Origin: Apiotrichum sp. Y4204
Lineage: Eukaryota; Basidiomycota; Tremellomycetes; Trichosporonales; Trichosporonaceae
Assembly (NCBI GenBank): GCA_025531455.1
Contig: JAMYHL010000049.1
Location: 241,419-305,418 of the forward strand
Length of the DNA stretch: 64,000 nt
Direction of reading: 5' to 3'
Within the stretch, counting starts at the first letter, position 1, and each line of letters starts with the position of its first letter. The notes under the pieces were generated by a model. That model saw nothing but the letters and a program-made list of their open reading frames with translations. It was not told the origin of the DNA and searched no databases. The position numbers and the translations under genes are program-made. Below, in pieces: positions 11,130 to 21,758 of the stretch.

Positions 11130-12377
11130 CTACACAAACATGATCCACCCAGCCTTACGCTGGCCGTGCGGCAGGCCGTTCCACCACTCAGCGGCGCCCA
11201 TCTCCGCCCGGCCAGCAGGCTTGACGCGTGTGACCTCAATCCACGCATCTTTGCCCGCAACGAGCACGCGCTTGCCCTTTTTATCGAGCACAGCCGTCCC
11301 CGGTGCCGGCTCGGGGAAGCTCCTCAGCACGTCGGGTGTCTCGGCCGGCCGGCCGACAGCGAGCAGTTGGATCTGCGCTTCGCGTCCCTCCCGCCCAGTG
11401 ATGGGAACAGTCGTCCACAGCGGCGAGTGGTGCCCAAACCCGCGGTGGCGCGCCTCAATGAGCGCGGCGGGCAGACCCCAGTCGACATGCGCCGTCGCGG
11501 TCGTGATCTTCGGGGCGCGCGTCGGCGGGCCGTCCTGCGGTCGCGGGGATGCGGTTCCGCTCAGCAGTTGCCGGAGGACGGCGACCAGCGCTTTACCCCC
11601 CACGTGCGAGAGCGTCGGGAGGAGGTTCGTGTATGTCGCGTCGGGGGGAATGGGCTGCTGTCAGAAATATCCCAAGCTATGTCACGTACGAGACCGTCAA
11701 CGGCGCCGAGGATGGCTCCCGAGTCGACGCCGACTTCGCGCGCACCGACAGTTTGCACGGTCACGCCGGTGCTCTTGTCGCCGTTCGCAATCGCCCATTG
11801 GATCGGGGCCGCGCCGCGGTACTTCGGGAGCACGGAGGGGTGGACGTTGAGCGCGTGCGCAAAGGGCGAGAGCAGCGGGGTGGGAATGATGTGCCCGAAC
11901 GACGCGGTCAACAGGAGATGCGCCGGGTGGTGCGCCGTGAATGGCTTCGGGAAGGTGTAACCGTCCCGCAGGCCTGTTTCCGGAATGTCCGCAGTCGTCA
12001 GGCCCCGGTCGATGGCAAAGGTCTTGAGTGGAGCTGTCGTCAGAATTCTAGACGAAGTAGCTACCTAGGAATACCCTTGATACGCACGGAAATACAGCTC
12101 GGACCCGCGTCGGCCAACACGCCGCTCGCGTGGGGTGAGCACAACGATACTCTGCCAAGTGTCTGTCGTCAGCAAGAACATAAAACATAGCGCGCAGTAT
12201 CCACCCACCCTCGGCATCGAGCAGCGCGCGCAGCGCCTCGGCACTAAACTCGTCCGAGCCGCAGAAGAGGATCTTGAACGGCTCGCGGGTGTACGAGTGC
12301 GAGAGGCGGAGGCCGACTGTGCGTGTCGCGAGTGGTGGCCGCGCGCGCGCGGCGCTGAGCATTGTGCGTGAGAGCAT
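11130..12377 (-). CDS. FMT1: Mitochondrial methionyl-tRNA formyltransferase
   Basis: Formylates initiator Met-tRNA for mitochondrial translation. Exons 12377-12209, 12162-12088, 12033-11690 and 11654-11130 give 370 aa; introns are 46, 54 and 35 nt. The start at 12377 opens with a leader rich in Arg/Ser/Ala that fits a mitochondrial targeting peptide; an in-frame upstream ATG exists but adds unlikely sequence. Seen: KILFCGSDEFSAEALRALL (nucleotide-type N-terminal fold), PPLKTFA, the SFGHIIP segment, NVHPSVLPKYRGAAPIQWAI with the catalytic His, GDKSTGVTVQ, and a C-terminal OB-like domain beginning near residue 240. The order matches bacterial Fmt. It shares a divergent promoter with the RING gene. 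Confidence 0.94.
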
Positions 12378-12996
12378 CGGGAGTTGTGGTGGAGTGGACG
12401 GATGAGAAAAGCGATGACTCGCCGAAGCGAGGCGAATGACGAGTGCGGAGCGGGGTGTTGAGGCCCCCAGGAGAGAGTGATGGGAAACTCTTGTGCCTGT
12501 CGTTGTGTGGTTCCTCGTTGTCACTGTCGCCTGGTGATGCGCGAGCTTTCGAGGATCTTCGACGCTCGTCATCGCAACAATCTGCAGCCGGAGGTTGTCT
12601 TTAACGTTTGCTAGCCCACTCTTATCCTCTTATCCATCCTTGGCGTTGTATCGCAGCATCACACATCGCGCACAGCACATCGCTCACAGGCAATTGACGC
12701 TTGACGCCGGTGCCAAGTCTCCGCACCCTTCGGGCATCGGGTGGCCACCTTTGGACTGGCTCTAAAACATTACCACCGGACAACAGTTTCACATCCCTAC
12801 CATTTCTCCGTCGTCGACTACACCACCTTCCTACCACTCACTGATCCTCATCAGCTCCTGTCCTATGACCACACCCCGCCGGGTCCGCCCCGGTCAGTAA
12901 CACCACTCGCTCGATCCGTTCCGGGACTGGCCGTCTCGTCCACAGCAACATCGAACCCGAAATCTGGCAATTCCCATCGATATTGACATCGGAGAG
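12378..12996. promoter_or_regulatory. Divergent promoter FMT1 / RING E3 gene
   Basis: About 620 bp head-to-head spacer. No clear TATA box; pyrimidine-rich tracts lie upstream of the plus-strand start. Confidence 0.45.
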
Positions 12997-14887
12997 ATGG
13001 GACTGCGGACGGGGATACATGCCGCCCTCGGCGGGCGGCGACCCGCTCTCCCGATACTGGGCCTCGCTCTCATGCTCGCGCTCGTCTCCACTGTCCGCGC
13101 ATACGTGCCCGCCATGCCCACGAACGACACGTCGTACCTTTCACCGACGGACGACAGCTCGCTCAAGATCCTCACCGCCTTCCCACCATGGGGATACACG
13201 AGTTCCCCTGGGTCGATGTGAGTGTGTTTGTAGGATGGGCACGTGTGTATGTCAGCCTCGTTTGTACATCCACTTGTGCTTATATTCCTTATCACACCGC
13301 CGCTGACTCCCAGCTCGTACCAGCTCCGCTCGGACCAGTGGACGAGCGACACAACACGAGGCGCCCTTGTGCACTTCACCGAGGAAAGCGCGGTCGACTT
13401 CCTCGACAATGTGACCGTCACCGTCACCACGCCGTGGATCGCGTACATCTCGTGCGACAAGAATGAAACAAACGCAAGCGACCTATGGGGTGAGTTCGAG
13501 AGGAGGGTCCCATGTCCATATCACATGGCACGACGACTGCGTCTGAGAGAACTGCGCGACTGCGTTTAGCTTCCCGGAATAGAAGTGCCCGAACGGATTT
13601 TGCCCGCCCTTCTCGAACTAGAACTGGAATTCTCACGCGCAGACATCTTTACAATGGCACGCGATTTGGGGGCGGTGTCAGCTGTGAGTTGCCTCGAAAG
13701 CAATGGTTCAGCTCGCTGACCGCAGCTCCTATACAGCCTCACATCCGAGGCATGCGTCCTGAACCCCGAGTACATCAACGATTTTGAGAAGCCGCTCGAC
13801 GTCTTCGCGACGAACCGCAAGGGCGTGGCCACTGCGTTTGAGTCGCAGTGGAAGCGCACAAACTCGACCTTCCAGGTGTTCAACGCGGAGGTTCTGAACC
13901 GATCGTGAGTCTGGACATGCACACACACACTGATAATCAGGGCGGCAGACATCAACACGACACTAGCAGGCGGCGCGCTGGACCACCAGTCGTATCTGAC
14001 CGCGATCCTGACATCTGCAAATGGGACCGCTCAGGCAGTGCCTTCACCCTACCCGGGCCCGAAGAGAACATCCGGTGACAGTGGCTCGAGCAAGAAGAAC
14101 AACGCCATGATCGCCGTTTACGTCATCGCCGGCTTCCTCGCCGCCATGGTGTGCATAACCATATTCTCCGTGATCCGCCGCAGTCTCCAGCTGCAACAGG
14201 GCACGGGGTCCTACATCCCCGGCGGCGGGCAGCAGGCCCCGCCAGTCCGCCGCGTGGGCCTAGCACAGGCGATCATCGACACTTTCCCGCTACAAAAGTT
14301 TTCCAAGCCGCCAGTCCAGCAACGGAACGGAAAACAACTCACGCCCGACTCGGAACTCGCCCTCGAGCTCCCCGTCATCCCCGCCAAGCGCGACTCGACG
14401 ATAGCGAGCAGCTCAATGAGCCACACCGAGTCGCGCCGCAGCCGCGCGTCCGAGGAGCTCGCAGAGGACCACTGTCCGATCTGCCTGCTTGAGTTTGAGA
14501 CAGGCGACGACCTCCGCGTCCTCCCCTGCGAGGGCCAGCACCGCTTCCACCAGGCGTGTGTTGATCCCTGGCTCTTGCGGGTGTCGACGTCGTGCCCTCT
14601 GTGCCGCAAGGGTGGGTACGCAGTGTAGATTCTCACTGACAGCAGACTTTAACCCCGAGGCAGAGGTCGACACGTCTGACGACGAGCAGCCAACCGGCGA
14701 GGCTAGCGGCGAGACCACACAACGCGTAACCCCGCGGTACCTCGCGCTTATCCGGCGCGCGCGTAGGCGAACCCGAGGAGCAAGTCCGCGCGCGCGCACA
14801 GCGAGCATGGCGAGCGCAACCGTGAGCGGTAACAGGCGCCCATCCCGGCCCCGGGAGGCGGACCAGAACGGCCCGGGAGGGTATTAG
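12997..14887 (+). CDS. Secretory-pathway transmembrane RING-H2 E3 ubiquitin ligase (PA-TM-RING type)
   Basis: Exons 12997-13217, 13314-13489, 13643-13683, 13726-13904, 13941-14611 and 14646-14887 encode 509 aa. Architecture: signal peptide (about residues 1-37), a lumenal region with several N-glycosylation sequons and a protease-associated-like fold, one membrane helix ([20 protein letters not shown], about residues 260-280), then a cytosolic part with a RING-H2 domain: CPIC, then the His pair in the [12 protein letters not shown] segment, then CPLC. The C-terminal tail is Arg/Ser/Pro-rich. Such ligases act on endosomes, Golgi or vacuole to sort membrane proteins. Exon 3 is only 41 nt; its 3' splice site was chosen because it joins DLW to [18 protein letters not shown] without a break. 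Its 3' end faces UBC13. Confidence 0.9.
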
Positions 14888-15222
14888 ACGAGGTATTGGA
14901 CATTGCAGTAGTATATTAGGACATTGTGTATGTAGCCCATGTGAGATCATGAGATAATGAAAGGGACTGTGGGAGAGAACTCGAACGTCGTACGACGAAC
15001 GTCCAGCAACTTCCACTCTCTCCATCGTGACAAAAGTCTACATGCGAACAGAGTACAAATCCCAAACACTCCCTGCTGCGGTCTAGGAGAGTACGCTTCG
15101 GCGGGTATGAGCCTATTGTTATCGTGATCGTGTGTGCGGCGCAACCGTGGTGCGCGGACATCCGAACACCTACATCAAGCATCTACCGTGGCGCGGCGCC
15201 TCTACTGCTACTACCCTGCCGC
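14888..15222. other. Convergent 3' spacer between the RING E3 gene and UBC13
   Basis: 335 bp, moderately AT-richer than the flanking exons. Presumed 3' UTRs only. Confidence 0.5.
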
Positions 15223-16240
15223 CTAGACGGCGTACCGGACGGTCCACTCCTTGGCCTCTGCAATGGCAGCCTGCTCGTTCTCCTTCCACGCCTGCGCGAC
15301 GTCGTTGGCGAGCGGGTCGTCGGGGTTGGGCGCGGAAAGCAGCGCCTGAATCGAGAGCAGCACGGTGCGGATCTGCAGCGCTGGCGACCACTTGTCCTTG
15401 AGAATGTCAAGGCAGATGCGGCCGAGCTTGTCTAGATGTCAGAGAGCGATGGTGTATTGTCTACTCACCAATGTTCGGGTGGTAGATCTTGGTCAGGAAG
15501 CGGACCTTGGGCGGGTTCATGGGGTACTCTTCGGGGAGGAAGAGCTCGAGCTTGAAGATGCCACCTGAAATTAGTATGAACCTGGGGGTAAAGAAATTAT
15601 ACGCAGAATAAGGACGGCGCGTTGGACTGGACGCGGCAAGTGGTGACGAGCTGTCGAAACGCTTAATCACGATCGAGGATGACGAATCTCGGACCTTATC
15701 ACCAAGATTCCACTCCGGACCGTTGTTCCAAAGGTGACATCGGACCTGTCCCAGCCCATTCCGCAGACCTCATTCGCGGTGGAGACGAAAGGGAACAACC
15801 CAACAGCAATGCTGCAGTGGACCCACACGCCTTCCTCCGGTGCGAGCACAGTAAAATCCCGCCCCATCCCTCCCCTATCCCACCACTTCTCTCAGCACTC
15901 ACCCTCGTACGGGCTCCCACCGGGGCCGGCTATCGTGACGTCAAAGTAGCGGAGGTTGTCCTCGTGCGGTGCGGCGGTGATGCCGGGCGGCGAGTCGGAC
16001 ATGAGCCGCTCGGTCTCCTGTAGGGTGAAGCGGCATGAGTCAAGATCCGACAGGGTGATGATGGCAATAGACCGAGAGGGAGGGTGGGATGTTGTGGGAG
16101 TAGAGAGGCGGTGGAGAGCCAAAAAAGCGGGAACGAGTTCAGTGGAGCGCGATGAATGAGTCAGTAGGATGCTATGTCAGCTCGACATCGAGAGGAGGCA
16201 AGAGCTGGCATACCTTGAGAATACGCTTCGGCAGGGCCAT
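15223..16240 (-). CDS. UBC13: Ubiquitin-conjugating enzyme E2 N (Ubc13)
   Basis: E2 that, with the Mms2/Uev1 variant, builds K63-linked ubiquitin chains in DNA damage tolerance and sorting. Exons 16240-16214, 16017-15903, 15564-15469 and 15431-15223 give 148 aa, the family's usual length. Seen: [37 protein letters not shown], the [17 protein letters not shown] core with HPN downstream, [16 protein letters not shown] with the catalytic Cys, and the C-terminal NDVAQAW helix. The sequence is close to textbook Ubc13. The first two introns are long for this genome (196 and 338 nt) while the last is 37 nt. Confidence 0.98.
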
Positions 16241-16373
16241 GGTGCCGTGTCGTTTCTGATGGTTATAAGCTATTATTCCTAATTGGCGCAAAACACCTTA
16301 CCTATGAATAGATTGTTGACGATGTGAGTGATGTGGAAGAGAGAGAGAAAGAGAAGAAGCGACGACGATGGCA

Positions 16374-16407
<34 letters not shown>

Positions 16408-16957
16408 GCAACACGGACACTGGACCGTGGACTGATGCTCGTGTTGAGTATACCTATTACGTAATTGTTCACTGCCTAATTTCCGCCAAATCTACCTCAC
16501 CACTACCTTCCAGCTCCCCTTGTTGTTATCCTTTTGCTAGGGTGAGAAGCTCTGACAGTGAGGAACTATCCGAGTCGAGCTATTTGCTAGTTGAAAAAAC
16601 TAATACCAAACCCTTCTAATGGCCTAACAGTCATTAGAGAATTTCTGGAAAACAATCTTCTATCAAAGAAGTATTATCTCTCTTTTTGGAATAGTCAAGG
16701 AGTTACCAATCGGTTCATCCTGGCCGTCGGCAAGTCGGGGATCGAGAAACGGCAGTGCGATCTGCGAGATCAAGATAAGATACCCAAATACGCTGCTGCA
16801 CGAGTGTATGCTCTACATCAATCTACCTCGCGTACAATCAGCGGCCTCCACCTCGTGCTGGCGCGCCCAAGATCAAAGGACGTCTACCAGGCCATTACGA
16901 CGACACGCCAAATAGACGGCTGCCGCCCCCACCCGCGCAATAGTCGCAGGGGCCAGG
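16241..16957. promoter_or_regulatory. UBC13 upstream region with trinucleotide repeat and AT-rich segment
   Basis: 717 bp between the eIF3j stop and the UBC13 start. It holds the (ATG)11 microsatellite and, from about 16440 to 16720, a segment clearly richer in A+T than the surroundings. No coding exon could be joined to it. Confidence 0.5.
16374..16406. repeat. (ATG)11 trinucleotide microsatellite
   Basis: Eleven consecutive ATG units, about 135 bp upstream of the UBC13 start codon. Likely length-variable between strains. Confidence 0.95.
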
Positions 16958-18178
16958 TTACATAAAGTCGTCGTCGTCGAGGACGTCGTCGTACGAGTCG
17001 AGGTCGACCTTGTTGATCGTCTTGGCGCCGCCGAGCTTGGGCTTGGCCGAGGCCTGATGTCAGCATTTGTGGAAAGCAATTGAGGACAGGGAGGGAGTTG
17101 TCAAGCCGTGAGGCCAGCCCATTCGAGGTCAGCAATGCACTTGCAACACCTCGTGCGATGGCCCATGGCACGCAATGTGTGTGTCTGTCGCCTTCCCCCT
17201 CCTCTCCATTGCCTTTACGCACCTTCTTCTTTCCGCTGGCCTTATCACGCTCCTCCTGCTGCTTGGTGTTGCCAAGCACAGACAGAGTCGACGAGACCTT
17301 GCGGGTCTGCACGGCGGAGAGGGACTCGCAAAGGTCCTTGGCGAACTGCTCGACAAACGCCGCGTAGAGCGGGTTGGACTCGTGGCGCGAAATGACGGCG
17401 GTGATGATGTTCTTGGACAGCTCGTTGAAGTCCGATTTGGTCGACGGCTTGGCGGCGATGACGGCCTTGAGGGCGTCGCCTGCGGTTAGCTTGTGGGAGA
17501 AAGGGAGGAAAGGGTGTGCTGAGGGGAGGGCGAGAGTGGTCCTGCTAGCAAAGCCTGATCGACAGTTGAGCTGCCACCAACATGCCACAGGGCGCACAGC
17601 TGTGCACTGACCCAACCACCGTCATCGCGAACCAGAAACGTGTATAGCAAGCTGCACTGCACGGCCCAGTCCCGCACACTGACACTCCGACGCCAATACT
17701 CACTAGTCGAGACCTCCATGTTACCCATGAGCTCGGACGCGACGGCAAGGTCGGCCTCGAGCTCCTTCTCACGCGCCTCTCGCCTCCTGTCCTGCTCGGT
17801 GCGCTCGTCAATGAGGTCGTCATAGTCGCCGCGCTCCTTCTGTCCCGTCAGTTGGCGGACGAATCAAACAGCTCACCGCCTCGTTCGCAAGACGCTCCTT
17901 CTCCGCGAGCTTCTGCTTGAGCGTCATCTTCTTCTTGATCGGCGCGGCGGTCTTCTTCGGCGCCTGCTTCTCAGAGTCGGAAACGTCCCAGTCGTCCTGC
18001 CGTCAGCCACGCTCCAAAAATCAGCAACGCACGCCATCCTCCTCGTCCTCGCCGGCCCACTTGTTCACGGCGGCGCGCGGCGCCACAGGCGCGGGCACGG
18101 AGGGCGCGGACGGCTCGTCAATGTCTGATGTTAGCTAGGGAACATTGGTATTCACGCACCCCAGTCGTCGTCAGACAT
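16958..18178 (-). CDS. HCR1: Translation initiation factor eIF3 subunit j (HCR1)
   Basis: eIF3j binds the 40S decoding centre, promotes eIF3 recruitment and assists recycling and 20S pre-rRNA processing. Exons 18178-18160, 18124-18033, 17996-17877, 17839-17704, 17479-17223 and 17053-16958 give 239 aa. Seen: the acidic start MSDDDWG followed by a DDWD repeat, KKKMTLKQKLAEKERLANEA, then the helical domain KPSTKSDFNELSKNI and the HESNPLYAAFVEQFAKDL helix, and an acidic C-terminus ending DDDDFM. This is the standard eIF3j plan (acidic N-terminus, coiled middle, acidic tail). The first coding exon is only 19 nt; four of five introns are 35-37 or 169 nt or less and one is 224 nt. Confidence 0.95.
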
Positions 18179-18521
18179 GATGCTAGTCTAGATAAGGTGG
18201 TGATAAGGGTTTGGGAAAAGTGGCGATAGCAAGATATCAACGTCAACGTCTGGCGCACGACCTCTCGATTACCATGCAGAGCATGTGGCCCATTGTTCCA
18301 ACTTTTGTTGCCAGCCAACAGCCAGCACACGCCCCGTACGCAGCCGACTGACCCGGCCCGAAAATATTTTCAACCTCATTTTTCTGTATTTTATCCCAGA
18401 TTATGCCAGTATGACCGAGCTGCGGCCGAATGCATTGACGCAAAGTCGAAGTGGAGGTGGATCCAAAAAGCTGGATCTCCAGAAGTCAACAAAGTCAACA
18501 GACTCCATCCATTCTCACACC
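18179..18521. promoter_or_regulatory. Divergent promoter HCR1 / cyclin L
   Basis: 343 bp head-to-head. A TATA-poor but AT-rich stretch at about 18361-18395 precedes the plus-strand gene. An in-frame ATG at 18411 could extend cyclin L by 37 residues. Confidence 0.45.
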
Positions 18522-19670
18522 ATGGCGCCGACGCCGCACCCGCTCGCGACGCTCGAGCAGATCCTGCAGACTCCGTCGGCGGCTGACGGCGTACCCCCCG
18601 AGCTGGAGGCGGATCTCCGGACAGTGGGGTGCATGATGATCCAGGAGGCGGGCGTCCTGTTGAATCTGTGAGCTGCACTGTGACAATGGTAAAGCTGACA
18701 GCAGACCGCAGAGCACGAGCGCGATAGCCGCAGTCGTCTTCCAGCGCTTCTTCTACGTTTCCTCCCTGTTGTCCTTTAGCGTCAGCGTACGTGCCCACAG
18801 TCTATTCCGCCGGAGCTGATCCCAGGACCTCTCGGTGTCGGCGCTGTACCTCGCCACCAAGCTGGACGAGAACCCCGTGCGGCTGCGGGATCTGATCAAC
18901 ACGTACATGCTTCTACAGGCGCGTACGCGACACATTCTCTCGCTTCCCGCCGGGGCGCGCCTCGATTCGCTTAGTCTGGCTGGTGACAATAAAGGAAAGG
19001 CAAAGGGCGAAGACGTGTGGGACGGCTTCTCCTTCGCCATCCCGTCCTTCCACAGCACCGTCTTTTGGGAATGTGAGGTGCTCTCGGAAAACGGTGTCTG
19101 ACCTCGCAGGGAAAGAGGCGATCCAGTATAACGAGGTGCAGCTGCTCAAACGTCTCGGGTTCAACATGCAGGTCGACCTACCGTACTCGCACGTGATCAA
19201 CTATCTCAAGATCCTCGACCTCGTGTTTGTGTCCGACGTTGCGCAGCTGTCTTGGTCGATTCTGAATGATGCGTGCGTGGATGGGATGCAATGCACGCAG
19301 AACATCCGCTGACCTCTGCAGCCTCCTCACACCGCTCTACGCGCAGCAACCGACACACGTCCTCGCCGTCGCGGCCATCCTGCTGGCCACGCGGCTGCGC
19401 TCCATTGCCCTCCCGGATGGGTGGTACATCCTCTTCGACGTGACCTGGGACGATATTTGGCCGTGCTGCGGGACGATTATGCGGCTCTATCGCGAGTGGG
19501 GGAACGGCGCGCCCGGCGGTGTACCGGTGGAGGTTGGCGAAGAGGAGAGGAAGCGGAACGAGGACCGCTGGCGGCGCGCATGGGTGCTGTCCGAGAGCCG
19601 CAAGGCTGTGAGAAAGTGGGTGAGCGAGTCGCGGGATGCACGGGGCGAGGGACCCTCTCGAGCCATATAA
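18522..19670 (+). CDS. Cyclin L-type cyclin (CDK11-like kinase partner)
   Basis: Exons 18522-18667, 18705-18786, 18826-19072, 19110-19272 and 19322-19670 encode 328 aa. Seen: LEADLRTVGCMMIQEAGVLLNLPQ, FQRFFYVSS, VSALYLATKLDENPVRLRD, KEAIQYNEVQLLKRLGFNM and HVINYLKIL, which form the first cyclin box. A second, weaker box follows (QPTHVLAVAAILLATRLR). This arrangement matches cyclin L, which partners CDK11-type kinases in pre-mRNA splicing and transcription. The Arg/Ser domain of animal cyclin L is absent; the end is a short charged helix. The start at 18522 has a better ATG context (ACACCATGG) than the in-frame one at 18411. All introns are 37-49 nt. Confidence 0.9.
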
Positions 19671-19757
19671 CCGCCATTACATGTAAACTTTGTAGCATTA
19701 TAATCAGACGTTACAGCAATGTAGAATACTAGACGACGAACACTTCCAACTCTGGCC

Positions 19758-21758
19758 TTATGCGATCCGGTCGCCCCACTCGCGCCATCCGCGGCGGATG
19801 TGGTCGAGTGCCTCCTTGAGCTTGACGACCGTCTCCTCCGGGGACTCACGCCGCCGGATCTCCACAACGAGCACGCGCCGCGGCGCGCGCCATCCCGTCG
19901 ACTGCGGGACGTCGACGCGTTGCTCCGAGACGTACAGCGATGTCCAGAGGGGTGTGTTCTGGATCATCAGGTGCGGATGCGGGAGCGGGAAGGTCTTGTG
20001 CAGTATCCCCTTGGCCGGCGCCGTTGGGCTGATGAGCGAGACAGGCAGAAGCAGCAGGAGGTCCTCGGTGCGCGCAATGGGCTACTGTCAGTACAGGAAG
20101 TGGCAGAATGAGACGAAACTTGAAGTGACATGGCTCTGAAGCACAAGCCCCAAGGCAACCGTTTCAACGAAACCCCGGGCCGCGTCTCTCTTGCGCGGCC
20201 TGGAGACTACATTCCGGATTCCCAGATGTCGGCAGGGAGGCAGAACTGGGCGACGCGACGGCTTGCGCCACAACGGCAGATGCCTTTTAACCGTCTGCGC
20301 CAGTCGGGCAAGCTGCATGAGGCGGCGCCTGCCGCCCAACCGCGCGACCGCCAAATTGGTGGCAACATTTCTGAAAAGAATACAAATGCCAAGACATCAT
20401 GGCGGTTCTTGTTGACAGATAAATGACAGATTGGGCAGAATGGAATTGGGAACGCTGTCGACCAGTCTTTGGTCTGCCAGAAAGGTGGAGTGTGTCCAAG
20501 CTGCACACAGGAAATTGTGGGCATAGTAACTTACCTGGAGGACAGAAAAAATGTTGGCTTGCTCGCCCGACTCGTCGCATAGCGAGCTCTCGGCCTTGCG
20601 CAGGTCCTCGCCGACGCGCACGGCGATGAACCGGTCCAGAACAGCTGTCTCCCGCGGGCGCTGCGCAAACACCGAGACACCCGTCGGGTCTTCGCCGTCG
20701 CCGCCGGGCGGGTGGGGGTCCGAGCTCACGCCAAACGGCAGCAGGGAGATGTATGTCGGGATCAGGCGGTCGCGCAGGATGGACGTGGCGGCTGTGTGTC
20801 AGAAGTCTCGGATCAAGTTCAGGGTGGTCGGACCGGACAGGATGTCGACTCGGGCTTGCTCCTGAATGATATCGGTATCCGACGCCTCGACCTGCTCATC
20901 GCAAGCCGAAGCGCGATCGGGCAGCGAGCAGCAAGTCCGACAATCCGACAACTCCGCATCCCCACGTATTCCGCACATATTTCTGCCCACCGCCCAGCTC
21001 CGCTGCCACTCACCTAGGAAAAATCTTCTGTCCACCCCCCTCATGTTGAACAGCCATGAGACGCGCAAAATCGGCTCGAGCTCTGGGTCGAGATACGCGT
21101 CATGAGAGGGAGTTACGCTGGGGTCGAGCGTGAGCATGAGGATGTGGTGGAGGAGACCGAGTGGGAGGGACGAGATGGGAGCCCTCCTTGTCCTCCGGCG
21201 CGAGAGACTGCCGCGCGAGGACAAGGACGACCGCGATCGTGAAGATGCCTCGTCAATGAGGGTGTCGCTGAGAATCGGGAAGATGGGGGAGATATGGTCG
21301 GGGTCGCAGTAGAGCGTAGGGGAGTAGGGCGGGGACGCGGTTTCGTGCACTGGCAGGGCTACCAACGGCTGCAGGCTCTGGGGCGCCGCTCGCGGGGGTG
21401 GGGACGGGAACGAGGGTTCGCGCGGAGGTAGCGACAAAGGCACAGAAAGCGGGGGAGGCGGAGGTGGGTCCGTCGCGCTGGGAATCGCTTCCCGCACTCT
21501 CCTCCCACTCATGCTGCTCCGCCCAATACGTCCCATGCCATTCGGTGATGTGCTGCTTCCCCGCGACCCGCTCCGTGGCAAGCCGCCGTTCCGGTTCCAT
21601 CCTAGGCTCCGGCGGCGCGGCTGCGTGCTGCCAGCGGGGCAGGAAGCCGCAATGGCCGCGTTGTATGGATCCTCGCGGGCATATGGCGGTGGCGCGTCGA
21701 CGTCGCGCCGTCGCCGAAGCAGCGGGTTGCGAAGTATCAGGGCCTTGAGCTCGACCAT
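19758..21758 (-). CDS. Unknown 441-aa protein, weakly F-box-like middle
   Basis: Exons 21758-21014, 20791-20535 and 20081-19758. The first 180 residues are Ser/Pro/Arg-rich and low complexity. Near residue 190 a block ISSLPLGLLHHILMLTL followed by LRVSWLFNMRGVDRRFF resembles an F-box helix pair but is too weak to assign. The rest alternates hydrophobic strands and helices, ending with an amphipathic helix VVKLKEALDHIRRGWREW. No signal peptide or membrane segment. The two introns are 222 and 453 nt, very long for this genome, and the frame of exon 1 stays open through almost the whole first intron. Function unknown; a substrate-adaptor role would be a guess. Confidence 0.72.
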
